Assembly (NCBI GenBank): GCA_916700875.1 | Contig: CAKAKS010000038.1 | Span: 11,789,944-11,853,943 of the forward strand | Length of the DNA stretch: 64,000 nucleotides | Direction of reading: 5' to 3' | Source of the DNA: Sebastes aleutianus | Lineage: Eukaryota > Chordata > Actinopteri > Perciformes > Sebastidae | Part shown: positions 46,270 through 57,798 of the stretch, one piece after another | Layout of the letters: the number at the start of each line of letters is the position of its first letter | Numbering within the stretch: the stretch's first letter is position 1 | Translations under genes and position numbers: made by a program | Notes under the pieces: generated by a model | The model's database searches: none | The model's input: the letters and a program-made list of their open reading frames with translations, nothing else | What the model was told of the DNA's origin: nothing

Positions 46270-46945
46270 CAATTTAAAGTAAGTAATGCCTGCCCTCTCT
46301 GGATGCTTGTGGTTATGAAAATGAGGCATTTAATGAGTTTTTGCTTTGACATTACTGGTGATTAGAAAATCATTGTTCAAAAAAAAAAATGTTTGCTCAA
46401 TTTATTTCGATAAAACACCAAATCTAGTGGTTTATCAGGTTATTCACTGAAGGAGCTGATCCGCCTGCATTTTACAAAATGTATTCACAAAGATTCTTTA
46501 AGCGGAAGCTAAAGTCAAAGGTTCAACACTTTAGAGAGATACAATTGTAAAACCTCTTTGTCTGTGTCAAACTTGGCGGAAAGCATAAACTGTGACGTAC
46601 ACACAGATGTATTTAATGACAGGAGGAACCTTGAAAGTTTAGACATCTTCACCAGAAATCCTTTCAGCGCCAGGCAGCCTCCTCATCCCTGGCTTGTTAG
46701 CCATAAAATACACAAACTAGAACTAAACTAGAACTTATTTTATAGACTTTCCATGAAATGCTGAACTCAACTCTAAATTTAACTGTCTTCTAATATAATG
46801 AAGCTATAGAAGAAGACTGTCGTATAGGAGGAGAGGGGGTGAAGGAGGGAAAAGAGAGTGGTACAGAGGGAGATAGAATAGAGTAGAGAGACAGGAAAGG
46901 GAGATAAAAGGAAGGAGAGGGAGGCAGAGACATAAAGATGGCGCA
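46270..46945. other. Non-coding, no gene seen
   Basis: AT-rich then a purine-rich patch at 46825-46930. Confidence 0.45.
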
Positions 46946-46949
46946 AATG

Positions 46950-47180
46950 TAGTAAATGGACTGCAGTTTATATAGCGTTTTTCTACCTTAATAGACAAAA
47001 CACTTTACAATTTTGCCTGTCATTCACACACACCAATGGCGGTGGAGCTGACCTGCTCGTCGCAAGCCACTTGGGGTACAGTGTCTGGCTCAAGGACACT
47101 TCGACATGAGCCGGGGATCGAAACGCCAACCCTGCGATTAATGGACGACCCACTCTACCTCCTGAGCCACAGCCGCCCCC
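46950..47180 (-). mobile_element. tRNA-derived SINE, about 230 bp, minus strand
   Basis: Reading the minus strand, tggctcaggagg (47158-47169) fits the RNA polymerase III A box and gtttcgatccc (47114-47124) fits the B box with one mismatch, at tRNA-like spacing. Downstream come ccggctcatgtcgaagtgtc, gacactgtaccccaagtggc and a tail of cgctatataaactgcagtcc + atttact. The tail is shared with bases 1-50 of the window. It is a retroposon, not a functional tRNA: the acceptor and anticodon arms do not fold into a canonical cloverleaf. Confidence 0.8.
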
Positions 47181-47189
47181 TGAGAGAGG

Positions 47190-47910
47190 GGAGGGCGGGT
47201 ATATCAGCACATTTATGACCATATTGTCTGCATTATCTGCAGTGTGTAAGTGTGAGTGACGCAGAGCAGAAAGTATCCAGTGGTAGCAGACAGTAGACGC
47301 GACCGATGCAGCGCTCTCATTTCTTCCTTAGTCCTTTATCTTTTACTCACAAATGTGTCTTTTATAACGGGTCGCTTTTTATTTGAATGACAAATGTTTG
47401 GAGTTGTGGTTTTGAATTCTGTTAAGTGTTCCTGCCTTTCTTGCTTTTCTTCTCCAGGCCAGTCTCTGTTTATCTGAATCTCTTTCAGACAGAAAAAGAG
47501 GGTGTATGAATGCATCCAAACTGAAAGCACGGAGGTGAAAGCACTGACACGGACAGGACTTTGCTCCGAGCTGTTTGGTCAGGTTGCAATTTTCCATCTT
47601 GTATGAGAGATTCGCCTCACACAGCAGAGCAAAAGCCACTGAGCTTTATTTCACTTATTTTCTCAATCAGTCAAATCAAAATCTTGCTGAAGAAATAATC
47701 CCTGACCCCCTGTTTCAAAAACACAAACCTAATGTATCAATCTTGAGCAATGAAATATAGTAAATAACTCAAGGAGAAACATTTCAGTGGGTCCCACAAT
47801 CCTCCCTAACAGATTCACGTTAATCGGATCATTTGAGAACTCCAATATAATAGAGAAACACGTAAATTTGTTTCAACAATATAGTAGAAAACAAGTGCAG
47901 TGCCCTTTCG
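47190..47910. other. Non-coding, no gene seen
   Basis: No microsatellite or recognised transposon; frames up to 86 codons have no family features. Confidence 0.45.
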
Positions 47911-47915
47911 GAGCG

Positions 47916-48767
47916 CGTGCCCGTTCGGAATGAGCCAATTGCTTGGCTCCCAGTATTGCTGCTTGCAGCATTGTTGAGAACTGTTCATCACTCATTAACT
48001 ACAGGGAAGTTCAGAAAAGTTTGGTTGTCAGACAAAGGTTAGTATATCCAGCATCAAACAGCAAAAGTGAACTGCGGTCAATGTGCCGCAGCCTGTAAAG
48101 GCCCGCTACGGACATCATGCAACTCAGTCCATAGAACCATAAAGCCCCACCCCAGCAGAGGGCACGATCACTTGTTTATTAAACGTTTATGAATATTGAA
48201 CGTGTCACATGTCCAAATTGCACCAACTTCGACACTGCATGTCCTTGGTTCCCCAGCAATACACCCACCAAGTGTAAAGTAGATCGGTTGAACGGTTCTC
48301 AAGAAATACGAAGGACATACCCACATACACACAGACAGAGAATCCTTGCTTTATAGTGCATGGCCGTTCAGAATGGGTCGATTACTTGACCCCAAGGTAC
48401 CTGTAAATCAAACATATATTATACTGTATATTCCTTGCTTGGCCCCCAGAAATGATGAAAGCTGTTGAGAACTGCTCATCGCTTGTTGACTCCAGGGAAG
48501 TGAAGAAGAGTTGGGTTTTAATGTTAGTATATCCAGTATCCAGCAGCAAAAGTGAACTGCAGTCCGCTGCGGACGACGTGCAGAGCCCTGAAGCCCCGCC
48601 CCCGCTGCTGCACACTACACTATCGCTTGTTTATTCAAAGTTTATCAATATGGAACGTGTCGCTTGTCCAAATGACACCAACTTGGACACTGCACGTCAT
48701 TGGATCCCCAGCAATATACCCGCCAAGTGTGAAGTGGATCAGATAAACAGTTCTCGAGATATGCGAA

Positions 48768-48802
<35 letters not shown>

Positions 48803-48826
48803 GAGATTCCTCGGTTTATGGTTAGA
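47916..48826 (+). repeat. Tandem duplication of a roughly 440-bp unit
   Basis: Unit 1 (47916-48355) and unit 2 (48356-48826) share, in order: ccgttcggaatg/ccgttcagaatg, gttgagaactg, tagtatatccagcatc/tagtatatccagtatc, agcaaaagtgaactgc, cttgtttattaaacgttt/cttgtttattcaaagttt, aacgtgtc, cccagcaatacaccc/cccagcaatataccc, ccaagtgtaaagtagatc/ccaagtgtgaagtggatc, gcgaaggac/acgaaggac and acagacagaga. Unit 2 has an extra ~50 bp after aaggtacctg. The unit resembles a dispersed fish repeat ending 'cgaaggacacacacagacagag'. Confidence 0.88.
48770..48798. repeat. (CA)n inside unit 2 of the tandem duplication
   Basis: About 15 perfect CA units at the position where unit 1 has only catacccacatacacacag. Confidence 0.96.
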
Positions 48827-48829
48827 TAA

Positions 48830-50270
48830 TAATACAAGTTAACACTGTGCTGTGCTGTAGTACTAACCATATCCCAACTTCTCCAAATTTTCCAGAGCCT
48901 CGTTCACTGATCACCGTCACACTCTTGCTTACAAATTATCAACAATGCAGACCTTGTTTTTGTTCAGCATACTTTCGCTTTACTTTAGAATCATGTTTGC
49001 TGTCACTGTGACTCTCGAACTCCTTCATCTGGCATGAATGACATATAAACACACCTGGAGTCACAGCTGGATTTCAGGTTTCTAATCCATCCTTTCTCTC
49101 ACACACATACTGTCTAGATGTGAGTGGCAGATATACAGTACTTGTGGTGAATAGTAACACTAGCACACCCTTGATAGTTCCTCTTTTTCTCCCCTTGGCT
49201 CTCTCCTTCTCATTTACTCCCCTCTCTCTCTCTGTCATTGCAAAGCAAATGTAAATCATAGCAGGAAAGCTTGAATTTGAATCTCTTTTGGGATACCCCG
49301 CAAGAAGCAACAACGCTCATTGTTATGCCTACCCCTGTCTTGTGGTAAAAACGGAGCGAGGGAAAAAGGGCCGTCTCTTCTCTCACTTAACCAGGAGGAA
49401 ATCAAAATCTCTCTCTGGTGAAACCATGAATTCTAATTATCAGAACATTTTCGATCATTTCCATTTCCATTTCCTGTTTATCTGGCTTCTTCTGCTGCCC
49501 GCTAAACACACTCTCACACATCATTGATGCACAAACGCCTGTGTAAACCCACACAAACACACAACGGTGCAGAAGTTTTAATTGATCCGTGTCAACGTCA
49601 CTCGGAGCGGTGATTTCCCTTTTGGGTCATCTCCCAGCTTCTGTGTTTCTAGTGTGTGTGTGTTCACTTTTTTGGGAGCGTTCCTCCATCTCCTCCTGTG
49701 CAAGAAAATTGTCTTTGTTCTTTTGATTTGGATTAGAAAGAGAAACCACCTCTCTACCTTCTGCATTTCTCCTTATTTTCTCTAACACTTTTTTCTTCCC
49801 ATACCTCCCATCTCTATTTCACTCTCTTCCATTCATCTTTTGTCTCTTTCTTTTTTTATGTTTCTCCCTCTATAAATCCACCCCTGTCATCAGTAATCAG
49901 GTGTTCTCTCAGCCTTGTCCTGGTCCACATCTGGGAGCATGTGATGTGATTTGATCCTGATCGCCACTTGATGACTTCATCTCCTTCTCATCACTGATTG
50001 TGGAATTCCTTGTGTCTCATGTGCCACTTGCCAAGTGGTTCCCCGGCTCATTCGACCGTGACTATTGGGCCATTGGATTACCACCTGGCTGTCAGCGTGT
50101 CATCCCTGTAACCTGGTAACAACATCTGATTGGAGGCAGCGATACAAAGCAAGCGGACTGAGTGTCTTTTTTTTTCTCTTTTCCATCAAAAAACACTACT
50201 ACTGTACTACTGGCTCCTGGTGTATATTGTCAGCCTAAGCAAACTTATTTTCAACCTACTTCAAACAGAT
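48830..50270. other. Non-coding, no gene seen
   Basis: Several pyrimidine-rich patches (49180-49240, 49770-49870). Frames of up to about 79 codons have no domain. Confidence 0.45.
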
Positions 50271-50276
50271 TTAAAC

Positions 50277-50563
50277 TAGGGCTGTCAATCGATTAAAATA
50301 TTCAATCGTGATTAATCACACATTAATTGCACATTTTTTTAACTGTTCAAAATGTACCTTAAAGGGAGATTTGTCAAGTGTTTGATACACTTATCAACAT
50401 GGGAGTGGGCAAATCTACTTGCCTCATTCCTTAGGTTTTCTAGTTTCATATGATACCAGTATCTTCTATCTATATCAATTGCTTTAATGGATTAAAGAAA
50501 TTAATGGGGTTAAAACGATTTTGTGATAACTTGTCATTATCTCGTTACGCTTTTACAGCCATA
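50277..50563 (-). mobile_element. hAT-A element, internally deleted 287-bp copy
   Basis: In inverted orientation relative to the other copies: tagggctgtcaatcgattaa, aatgtaccttaaagggagat, ttgtcaagtg, atgggagtgggcaaat then directly ccttaggttttctagtttca, tatgataccagtatctt and a final ttttacagccata. The central ~400 bp present in complete copies is missing. Flanks atttaaac (50269-50276) and attgaaac (50564-50571) match at 7 of 8 bases, so it inserted as a unit or was deleted after insertion. Confidence 0.85.
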
Positions 50564-50574
50564 ATTGAAACAAT

Positions 50575-52395
50575 ATATTTATGGATGGAAATGAACACTT
50601 AATTTTGCTCAATGCCCATATTACTTGTGTATTTCAGGCAAAATCCATACTATAGTTTACTGGAACTGTCACAACATTCATGAAAATCATGATAAACCAT
50701 CATATATCAATGCAGTCGTATTGTTTGGTTTGAGAGATCACAGAAGTTTATCAATTATTCTCAGTGTTGATGAGTGTCAGTTTTCTATTGATTGGTTGTT
50801 GAGACCATGATGGATGAATGACATTAGGTTTTGTGTCGTTCTTTTGGTTAACCCGAATGAGCTGAAACAAACGCCCAGCTGTGAGTAGTGCAGGTTTGCT
50901 ATGTGCAAAGGGACATTTAGACCTGACTTCGGCAGGCGGTAGCCAATAACAGTCAGTGTATGTTGCAGCCAGTTAAGAAGCTGATTTCCCCAGACGTAAC
51001 GGCAAATCATCTCTCCATTACAACCTGGGCCGTGACACTTTGCTTTTATTTGTTTGATTTGTCGTGTTTGCAGAAGTTCTCTGCCTTCTTAATTCCATGC
51101 AAATCTATTATTTACACAGTTCATCAGGAAAAATTCTGACGCAAGTGTCTTATCATATTTTGCCAAACATGGAGGTCATCTGATAATACCAATCCCATGT
51201 GAATCTGCATTTCAGTAACTTTGGAGGGTTGCAGTTTTTTCCTCTAGATTTTGGCTTTTTTTTTTTGCTTCTTTGGAATTGAAATATTTCCCATGTGAAT
51301 GTGTGATATAAAACAAATCACATCTAAGTCTAGATTGACAACGCTAACACTAATAGACTGAATTGCCCGGCCTTTTTTTCTAATTTTTGCAAGAATATCA
51401 AATGGGTGACACTGATTACTGAACATTTTATTCCTGAGGGAAGAACTGACAAGTTAGAAAGAGCTGAAAGCTGACATTGTATGACCTTGGAGCAACATGA
51501 CACATTGGTAAAAACATCTATTCTGCGGGACATAGAAGTTGAGTGGTATCCCCATAAAAGAGGGCCGGTCTTCAGGGTCACGACGGTTCATTGTCGTGAA
51601 AGACAGACGAAGAACGAGTCGAAGAGGAAAGAGAGAAAAACAGACAACAGAAGGGCACGGCGACTGAGGGGAGGGCAAAACCTCATCAAAAAGGCAAAAA
51701 AGATATACAAAGTTTAAAAACAGTTTTATGAAGACAAGAAGCAGAAAAGAATGAGACAGAGGGAGGGAGGGAGGACGGGGTGGAGGCCGGGTTGATGGCC
51801 GTGCATGAAAACAACAAAAAAAAAGTTAAAAAGAAAAAGAAGGAACTTCACCACAGAGAAGCCGATTGCATGTTCAGATCTTTAACTGCTGGTCAAAACA
51901 ACTACACATACACTCAGAACAGGGTTATTCTCAGCGATAATGTCTTTAGCAGTGCTGAGGACTTTTTGGATTTGGGTCCTGTGGCTGGGCAGCCCTGAAC
52001 CCACAGGCTATGATAGTAACTAGCTGATTCTGAGGCATGAAAAGCCAAATCATCTCAGTCATATTTTACACAAGTGATAATAATGGACACGCAGAGCATA
52101 CAGCCCAAATTACAGGTTAACCTCAGCTTCTTTTGGCTGGTCCATGGTGCTTGGTATGACTCAATCTCAGAACTCATCGGCTATCGGTCTGACGACAGAT
52201 AAGCCTCTGGGGACGTAATTCTGGGGTTCCGGTTCAGCCAGCGGATATCCAGGCCAAGTCTTCATTTTCTGTGTGCTGCTCATTGTTTACGGTCCGATTA
52301 GCAACTTGAGATGCGAGACTGGAGTTGGAGTTGAAAGACAACGTGTACGACCGGACTGTTTCACAAGTAGCCAGTTTGCAAGCTCCTTTTAAACC
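50575..52395. other. Non-coding, no gene seen
   Basis: AT-rich to 51480, then purine-rich (51590-51860, gaagaacgagtcgaagagga) giving lysine/arginine-rich artefact frames. No transposon end recognised. Confidence 0.45.
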
Positions 52396-52399
52396 AATA

Positions 52400-52640
52400 A
52401 AAAGCGAAATCATCGTCAGACGATAGCCGGTGGGTTCCCAGATTGCTTTTCAACCAATGCGTTCCGCCTCTTTCGCTCTCCACAAGGACTGTTTACCTGC
52501 ATTCAACCAAAGCCTGCTCGAAAGTGATTGGTCAATATTGGTCGATACTACTCGGACTACAAACAGAAACCAGAATGCTTCCGATACCAAAATCTTGTCA
52601 ACGTGCCTACAGATTCTGTTTCTAGAGATTAGGGAAGACT
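52400..52640 (+). mobile_element. Dispersed fish repeat fragment
   Basis: Phrases cagacgatagccggtgggtt, cttttcaaccaatgcgttcc, gaaagtgattggtcaatatt, ggtcgatactactcggacta and ccagaatgcttccgatacca are ones I associate with a repeated fish sequence. No termini seen. Confidence 0.4.
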
Positions 52641-52724
52641 TAACCTGAATTTACCAGTATTTTGGTAACTCAAGTACTTCTAGAATAGACAGGTGATGTT
52701 AGATACTAGTAGTGATGCCAGTCA

Positions 52725-53110
52725 ATGGTTCGTATGATTTCTTACGAAAAGTTATTCCTCATTTTTCCTACGAATGTCCAGCAACACGTGACGCATGTGT
52801 CAATTTCCACTCCAGTCTTTTCAAAATAAAACTACTTAGGTTTTGGGCAAAAAAACTTAGTTAGGTTTAGGCAACAAAACTACTTAGGTTTAGGAAAAGA
52901 TTGCGGTTTGGGTTAAAATAACACCAGAAGTGGCGTAACTTAAATACGGAAGTTACATGACCGATAAATCAACGTTGACTTCTGGTTTCACACGGGGTAC
53001 GAACGCCGGTCTCATGGGCGAAAATCTAGTGTTTTTTGCCCCACTCATCCACCCCGACCTCGTCCCTACGCAGCGCTTCTTGCTCTTTATACTCCCTGGT
53101 TCACAACCAC
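52725..53110 (+). mobile_element. Copy of the 'cacgaac..ggtctc' fish repeat
   Basis: Contains gatttcttacgaaaagttat, cttttcaaaataaaactact, two tttaggcaacaaaac-like units, acgttgacttctggtttcac, acggggtacgaacgccggtc and tctcatgggcgaaaatctag. The order matches 9335-9860 and parts of 23150-23540. Confidence 0.6.
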
Positions 53111-53114
53111 GTGG

Positions 53115-54035
53115 ATTACTTATGAATTGAATTTATGGGATATATACAAATTATAGTGCATTCCTTTTTCCTAGAATGGTGTATGAGAACAGCATGTGCC
53201 AGTACCAATACTACTAGTGCTAATATTCTGAGTCATAACAAATATCTGCAGGATGGAAAATGTAAAGCTTTGCCACAGCATAAACATCAGTTTGCTTACT
53301 AATGTAAGGACGCATCAGAGCAGAGTGAAAAAAAAAACAATTCCCAGAGCCACAAAAGTAAATGACATAAACATGTTTGTCCTGTATTTATTAGCTAACA
53401 GTGCTGCACAGGGAGCAGTATTTAATTATTTATTCATTGAGTGATTAATTGCCTGATGAAATGTAAAGTGTAAAGCTTTCTCAACCTGCATCCATAGCAG
53501 TACGATAAACATGCCGACATATTTCACCGTGCAACATGTCTGTTTGATGTGATTCATAATAACACGCTGGGGATTAAAAAGGTGCAGTAATTTATTGTAT
53601 TAAATTAGACTTTTACTACTTCTTATTTCTGGTAAGTCTCCCAAAATGATTTATTTATGCATGTATTACTTCTTTTCTTCTGTAACTACGAGCCTTTATT
53701 GGTTCATTCACACAGCTATAAATATAAAGTTTACTCTTCCGCACTCTCTTGTGCACTCTTCTGTCCGCTGGTTTGAATCCCTCCTGATCAGTTTAGCTTA
53801 GGGACCAGTGTAGATCCAGTCTAAGTCCATTAAAGAGCCAGTGGAGGTCTGTTGCCTCCATGTTGAGAAGCTCTGTGTGTGTGTGCGAGGGACTTTGGAA
53901 ACTAAATTTCACAGGGAGGCCCTGTCTCTTTTCTGTGGTTGGTCTCTCTCAGTTCCCCTCCTTCTTTTTGTCTCTCTATCAGTCGATCTGTTTGTCTGTT
54001 GTGGTCGGTGCTCAAATTTAGCCTGAGGACAACCC
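53115..54035. other. Non-coding, no gene seen
   Basis: AT-rich; a ggtttgaatccc string at 53770 resembles a B box but has no matching A box. Confidence 0.45.
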
Positions 54036-54036
54036 A

Positions 54037-54041
<5 letters not shown>

Positions 54042-54074
<33 letters not shown>
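54042..54074. repeat. (CA)n microsatellite
   Basis: About 16 perfect CA units. Confidence 0.97.
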
Positions 54075-54076
<2 letters not shown>

Positions 54077-54540
54077 GAGACACTCACAGACACAGTATTT
54101 TGGCATAGAGCTCAAACAAAACCACACTGGTCCAGCCCTTGGCAACACAGGCAAGATGAACTGACCACTTTGACGTCCGTCTGGACACACGCTCGCACAA
54201 ACACACACAAACAGAGTAGAATAGAATATCTGTCATTTCATCCGTGTGATGACATACAGTTTTTCATGTTGTCTTTTAAAGAAGATTTAAGATGTTTTTT
54301 TTGCATAGTTTAAGCATTGTTTTGGAAGTCTAGCTGTATTCACCACTGCCTTGTCATTGTCTGTAAGACGTACTCACAGTAAACATAAGTAAGATCATTT
54401 TTGGAAGCGTTTTAGGAATCATTGTCAGATATGACTCAAGCTTGGAAACACGAGCCGGGCCGATGGCTTTGCTCTGGAGAAAAAGTGGGGAGAAGTATTT
54501 CTTTACTTATTGACGTGTTTGAGTGGGCACACCACACCCT

Positions 54541-54541
<1 letters not shown>

Positions 54542-54623
<82 letters not shown>
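54542..54623. repeat. (CA)n microsatellite, 82 bp
   Basis: About 41 CA units with a single gc interruption. Confidence 0.98.
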
Positions 54624-54629
54624 CCTGTG

Positions 54630-54905
54630 CAGGGCCCCAGCTAAAAGCAGAGGGGACTGTTTCCTGTCTGTGGAACCACGCCCTGAGTGAAAGAAGGAAA
54701 GAGTACAGGGCACTCATGTACTTTGGCAAATACAGTTTATCTGTGTCCCGTGTGGTATGAGAGAAAGTCTCATACAGTAAACTGAATAACCTGTAGATTG
54801 AGAGTATAAGCATCTAATAGTGTGTTCCACATATAAGATATTTCGTATATTCATAATGCGTTGCATTACTTGTGAGACAATAATATGTGTAATGTGGTGA
54901 TGATA
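54630..54905. other. Non-coding spacer
   Basis: Nothing recognisable between the CA array and the following TIR element. Confidence 0.45.
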
Positions 54906-54908
54906 TAA

Positions 54909-55308
54909 CAGCCCTGTCTCCTAAAAATTACGTTCCCATACAACGAAACTGAATGATGTTTCGAGGGAAGCGTATTTTGTTGCGGATTATGTTTGTTTTT
55001 GACGTCGGGGTGGTGGATGGATCAAACAAACACAGGACTTTCAGCCAGGAGACTGCTGTTCGTGTCCCGAGCGAAACTAAAGCTCAACGTTCACTTAATT
55101 TAATTTACATCCGTAGCCAAACCATGATGTTTTTTACTAAACCTAACTCAGTAGTTTTGTTGACTAAATCTGAAGAAGTAGTTTTATTGCGTTTTTGTTT
55201 TGTTTTGGTTCAATTTACAATGTTAACCACATGTTTAAAACTGCGGCTGTAATTCGGGAGAAAATATGTTTCCCTCTAAGGAATGTCATTTTATAGGAGA
55301 CCGGGTTG
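54909..55308 (-). mobile_element. TIR element of about 400 bp carrying reversed cacgaac/tttagg repeat
   Basis: The left end cagccctgtctcctaaaaat + tacgttcc is inverted at the right end ggaatgtcattttataggag + accgggttg. The interior read on the minus strand has gggacacgaacagcagtctc and ttagtaaaaaacatc/ttaggtttagtaaa motifs related to 9335, 23150 and 52725. Flanks tgatataa and gatatgaa are similar but not an exact duplication. Confidence 0.65.
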
Positions 55309-55464
55309 GATATGAAGACCTTCAGCTTCCTAATGTCAAGGTCAACAGTTAGCGTTTTCATCTTTATTCGCCGTTCTCTCTTCCCCCTCTTTACAAAATA
55401 TATACTCTCTTTACTTTCTTTCTCTGTTTCTGTCTTTCCTTCATTGCTTTCACACTTTTTTCCC

Positions 55465-56716
55465 ACATCATATGGCCAAAAGTATGTGGACATCCTGTCT
55501 GGGGTTGTTTTTCGTGGTTTGTGCTAGGCTAGTTTGTTCCAATTAAGGGGATTATTTTAGGCAATACGACCAACGTTGTGGCAGCCGTTTGGGGAAGGCC
55601 CATTCCTAATATGACAATGCCCCCACGCACACAGCGAGGTCCATAAAGTGTGGAAGAACTTGGCCTGTACAGAGCCCTGACATCAACCCCATCCAACACA
55701 TACAGTATGATGAACTGGAACACCGGCTGAGATCATACTTGCCAACCCTCCCGATTCCCGTTTTTCATCGCCCTCTCCTGATTTCCTCCTGTTGTCACAA
55801 TTCTCCCTTATTTCTCCCAATTTGATGACAAATTTTCACACCTCATTATCTCAACCTGTTTCTGGCACTGTACAGCATGTATATGCCCTACTGTTTCCAC
55901 ACGGACAACAGTACAGCTTGACCAAATGTTGTTTCCTGGCAGAAGAGAGCTGCTCGCGACCTTTGCGACACAACGCAGTTTGAGCTACGCCCCACGCAAA
56001 GTTGGGCTTTGCTCGACGTAGCGGAAAGCCATCGTGGGGCGGTGCAAGCCACTGGAAATAACGGGTTTCAGAGCACAGTGGTAGCAGTTGTCGCGTTGTA
56101 TCTGAAAGGGCCTTGGGTGAGGGAGAGACGGAGAAGAAATGGATAGAACTAATAGAAAGAAATGCTCAAGCAGGAGCAAAAAATGAATGAATGACAACTG
56201 ATGAATAATAGTTCATACCAGAGATTCATGCATGTTCACGCCAGAGGGGCGAATTATTCAGAGAATTCTTTCCTGAGAATTAAAAGTGGAATTAAAAGTA
56301 TTTGAAAATGTGGTTGCAATGTACTTATTTAGCTATTTTCATTCTTAAATCACCAGAATGCAGAAAACAAAAGTCTCTGAAACTTACATTTTTCTAGGGG
56401 AGGACCCTCAGACCCCACGCTTTGGTTTTGAAATCCTCCCTATATTTGATGTCTCAAAGTTGGCAAGTATGACTGAGATCCAGCCCCCTTATCACCCTTA
56501 ACATCAGTGGTCGACCTCACCAAGTGCTCTTGAGGCTAAATGGAAGTAAATCCTTAAAAGTCAGGTTCCAAAATCTTGTGGAAAGCCTTCCCAGAAGAAG
56601 GGTGGAGGCTGTTATGGCAGCATGTTAATGCCCACGGTTTTGGAATGAGATGATCAGCAGTCACATAAAATATTTGGCTCTCCGTGTATATGTTGTTTGG
56701 ATGTCCACGTAGTGTA
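55465..56716 (+). mobile_element. Decayed Tc1/mariner-like element, split by a nested hAT
   Basis: The left end catatggccaaaagtatgtgg + acatcc and the right end ttggatgtccacgtagtgta are inverted (the right lacks about 14 bp of the ggccaaaagtat part). Translation of 55677-55732 gives PDINPIQHIQYDELEHRLR, the C-terminal Tc1 transposase motif with the catalytic glutamate context (DELE). Upstream homology is frameshifted and the second catalytic aspartate region is lost. The 3' part resumes after the nested element at gatccagcccccttatcacc and includes cttgtggaaagccttcccag + aag. It is a dead copy. Confidence 0.8.
55734..56471. mobile_element. hAT-like element nested in the Tc1 copy, 738 bp
   Basis: The termini catacttgccaac (55734-55746) and gttggcaagtatg (56459-56471) are exact inverted repeats. 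Flanks are gctgagat (55726-55733) and actgagat (56472-56479), 7 of 8 identical, and the Tc1 sequence reads through when the element is removed. Interior phrases are ccctcccgattcccgttttt, gttcacgccagaggggcgaa and accccacgctttggttttga. No transposase frame is seen. Confidence 0.85.
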
Positions 56717-56784
56717 TTTGTCTTTTTTACTGTGTCCACCATTAGGTGAGGTCACCTGCCATTAGTGTCATGACAGATGAACTG

Positions 56785-56787
<3 letters not shown>

Positions 56788-56824
<37 letters not shown>
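56788..56824. repeat. (GT)n microsatellite
   Basis: About 18 perfect GT units. Confidence 0.97.
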
Positions 56825-56825
<1 letters not shown>

Positions 56826-56935
56826 CATTGCTGCCCTGGTGGTCATCGCAAGGATAAAAAAGATTATGAAAATCCTTCAGAATGAGGATATGTGCACGTG
56901 CGTGTACCTGTGGGTGTCTGTTTGTATATATGTAG

Positions 56936-56938
<3 letters not shown>

Positions 56939-56970
<32 letters not shown>
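56939..56970. repeat. (GT)n microsatellite
   Basis: About 16 perfect GT units. Confidence 0.97.
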
Positions 56971-56973
<3 letters not shown>

Positions 56974-57100
56974 CAGGTACATAGTGTAAGAGAAAACTTA
57001 GCCATGTATAAAATTGGCTTCGCTGGCTGGTTGCTCATATTCACTCAACCAGCCTTGTAGCTCCACACAGAAACTATCGTTCAAATCACCTTGAATGGTG

Positions 57101-57102
<2 letters not shown>

Positions 57103-57177
<75 letters not shown>
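57103..57177. repeat. (CT)n microsatellite, 75 bp
   Basis: About 37 uninterrupted CT units, a pure polypyrimidine/polypurine tract. Confidence 0.98.
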
Positions 57178-57178
<1 letters not shown>

Positions 57179-57394
57179 GTTCCACAGGCTGAGCTCTATT
57201 TTAGCAGCCAGCCATAAGAGAGTGGGCGAGGATTCAAATTGAAACCTGCCCATTTATGAATCAAATTTGTTCCGCGTATACATTTTCCATAGCGCACAGG
57301 ACTGCATTAGACTGTGTTTAGATAAGTCTGCACGCGTGTGAGTGTGTGTAGGAGGCTTTTTACTTATAGTGAGAGGTCTGTGTGTATATGATCC

Positions 57395-57418
57395 TGTGTG
57401 TGTGTGTGTGTGTGTGTA
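57395..57418. repeat. (GT)n microsatellite
   Basis: About 12 GT units. Confidence 0.94.
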
Positions 57419-57419
57419 C

Positions 57420-57798
57420 AATTATGAATTATGCCATTGTTCCCCTCATCAACTTTGTTTACAGTACACTTGACTTAGCCTGATGCTCTGTACGGTTTTG
57501 TGGAGGTCTGGTTTATTAACCCTCTTGTGATTTTGCTTCCTGGAATCTCACATTGTTTATTCAGGCAGCAGTAATCACAATGTTGCTTGGCATCGTTCAC
57601 CGAGTGGACAACGTATTAAGACCTGCTGCTCCTTCCACAGAGCTGCACTGACCCGGTGGTGGACTTATAGGTTAAAGCTCTCACTCCTTATTGATTTCAC
57701 CTCTTCAATCCACTTCAGTCATGAAGAGGGGAGGTGAAGGAAAGGAAACACATTGAGTATTGAGGCTATTGGTGCAACAAAATGTGGTACAGAACAAT
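57420..57798. other. Non-coding, no gene seen
   Basis: No repeat or gene signal. Confidence 0.4.

Noticed and set aside
47110..47170. Possible tRNA gene on the minus strand
   Set aside because: A and B boxes are present but the sequence does not fold as a complete tRNA, and its tail matches another SINE copy.
53765..53785. B-box-like ggtttgaatccc
   Set aside because: No A box at a suitable distance upstream and no tRNA arms.
54422..54813. Overlapping 112- and 125-codon frames on opposite strands
   Set aside because: Both run through the 82-bp CA array, and neither has domain-like sequence outside it.
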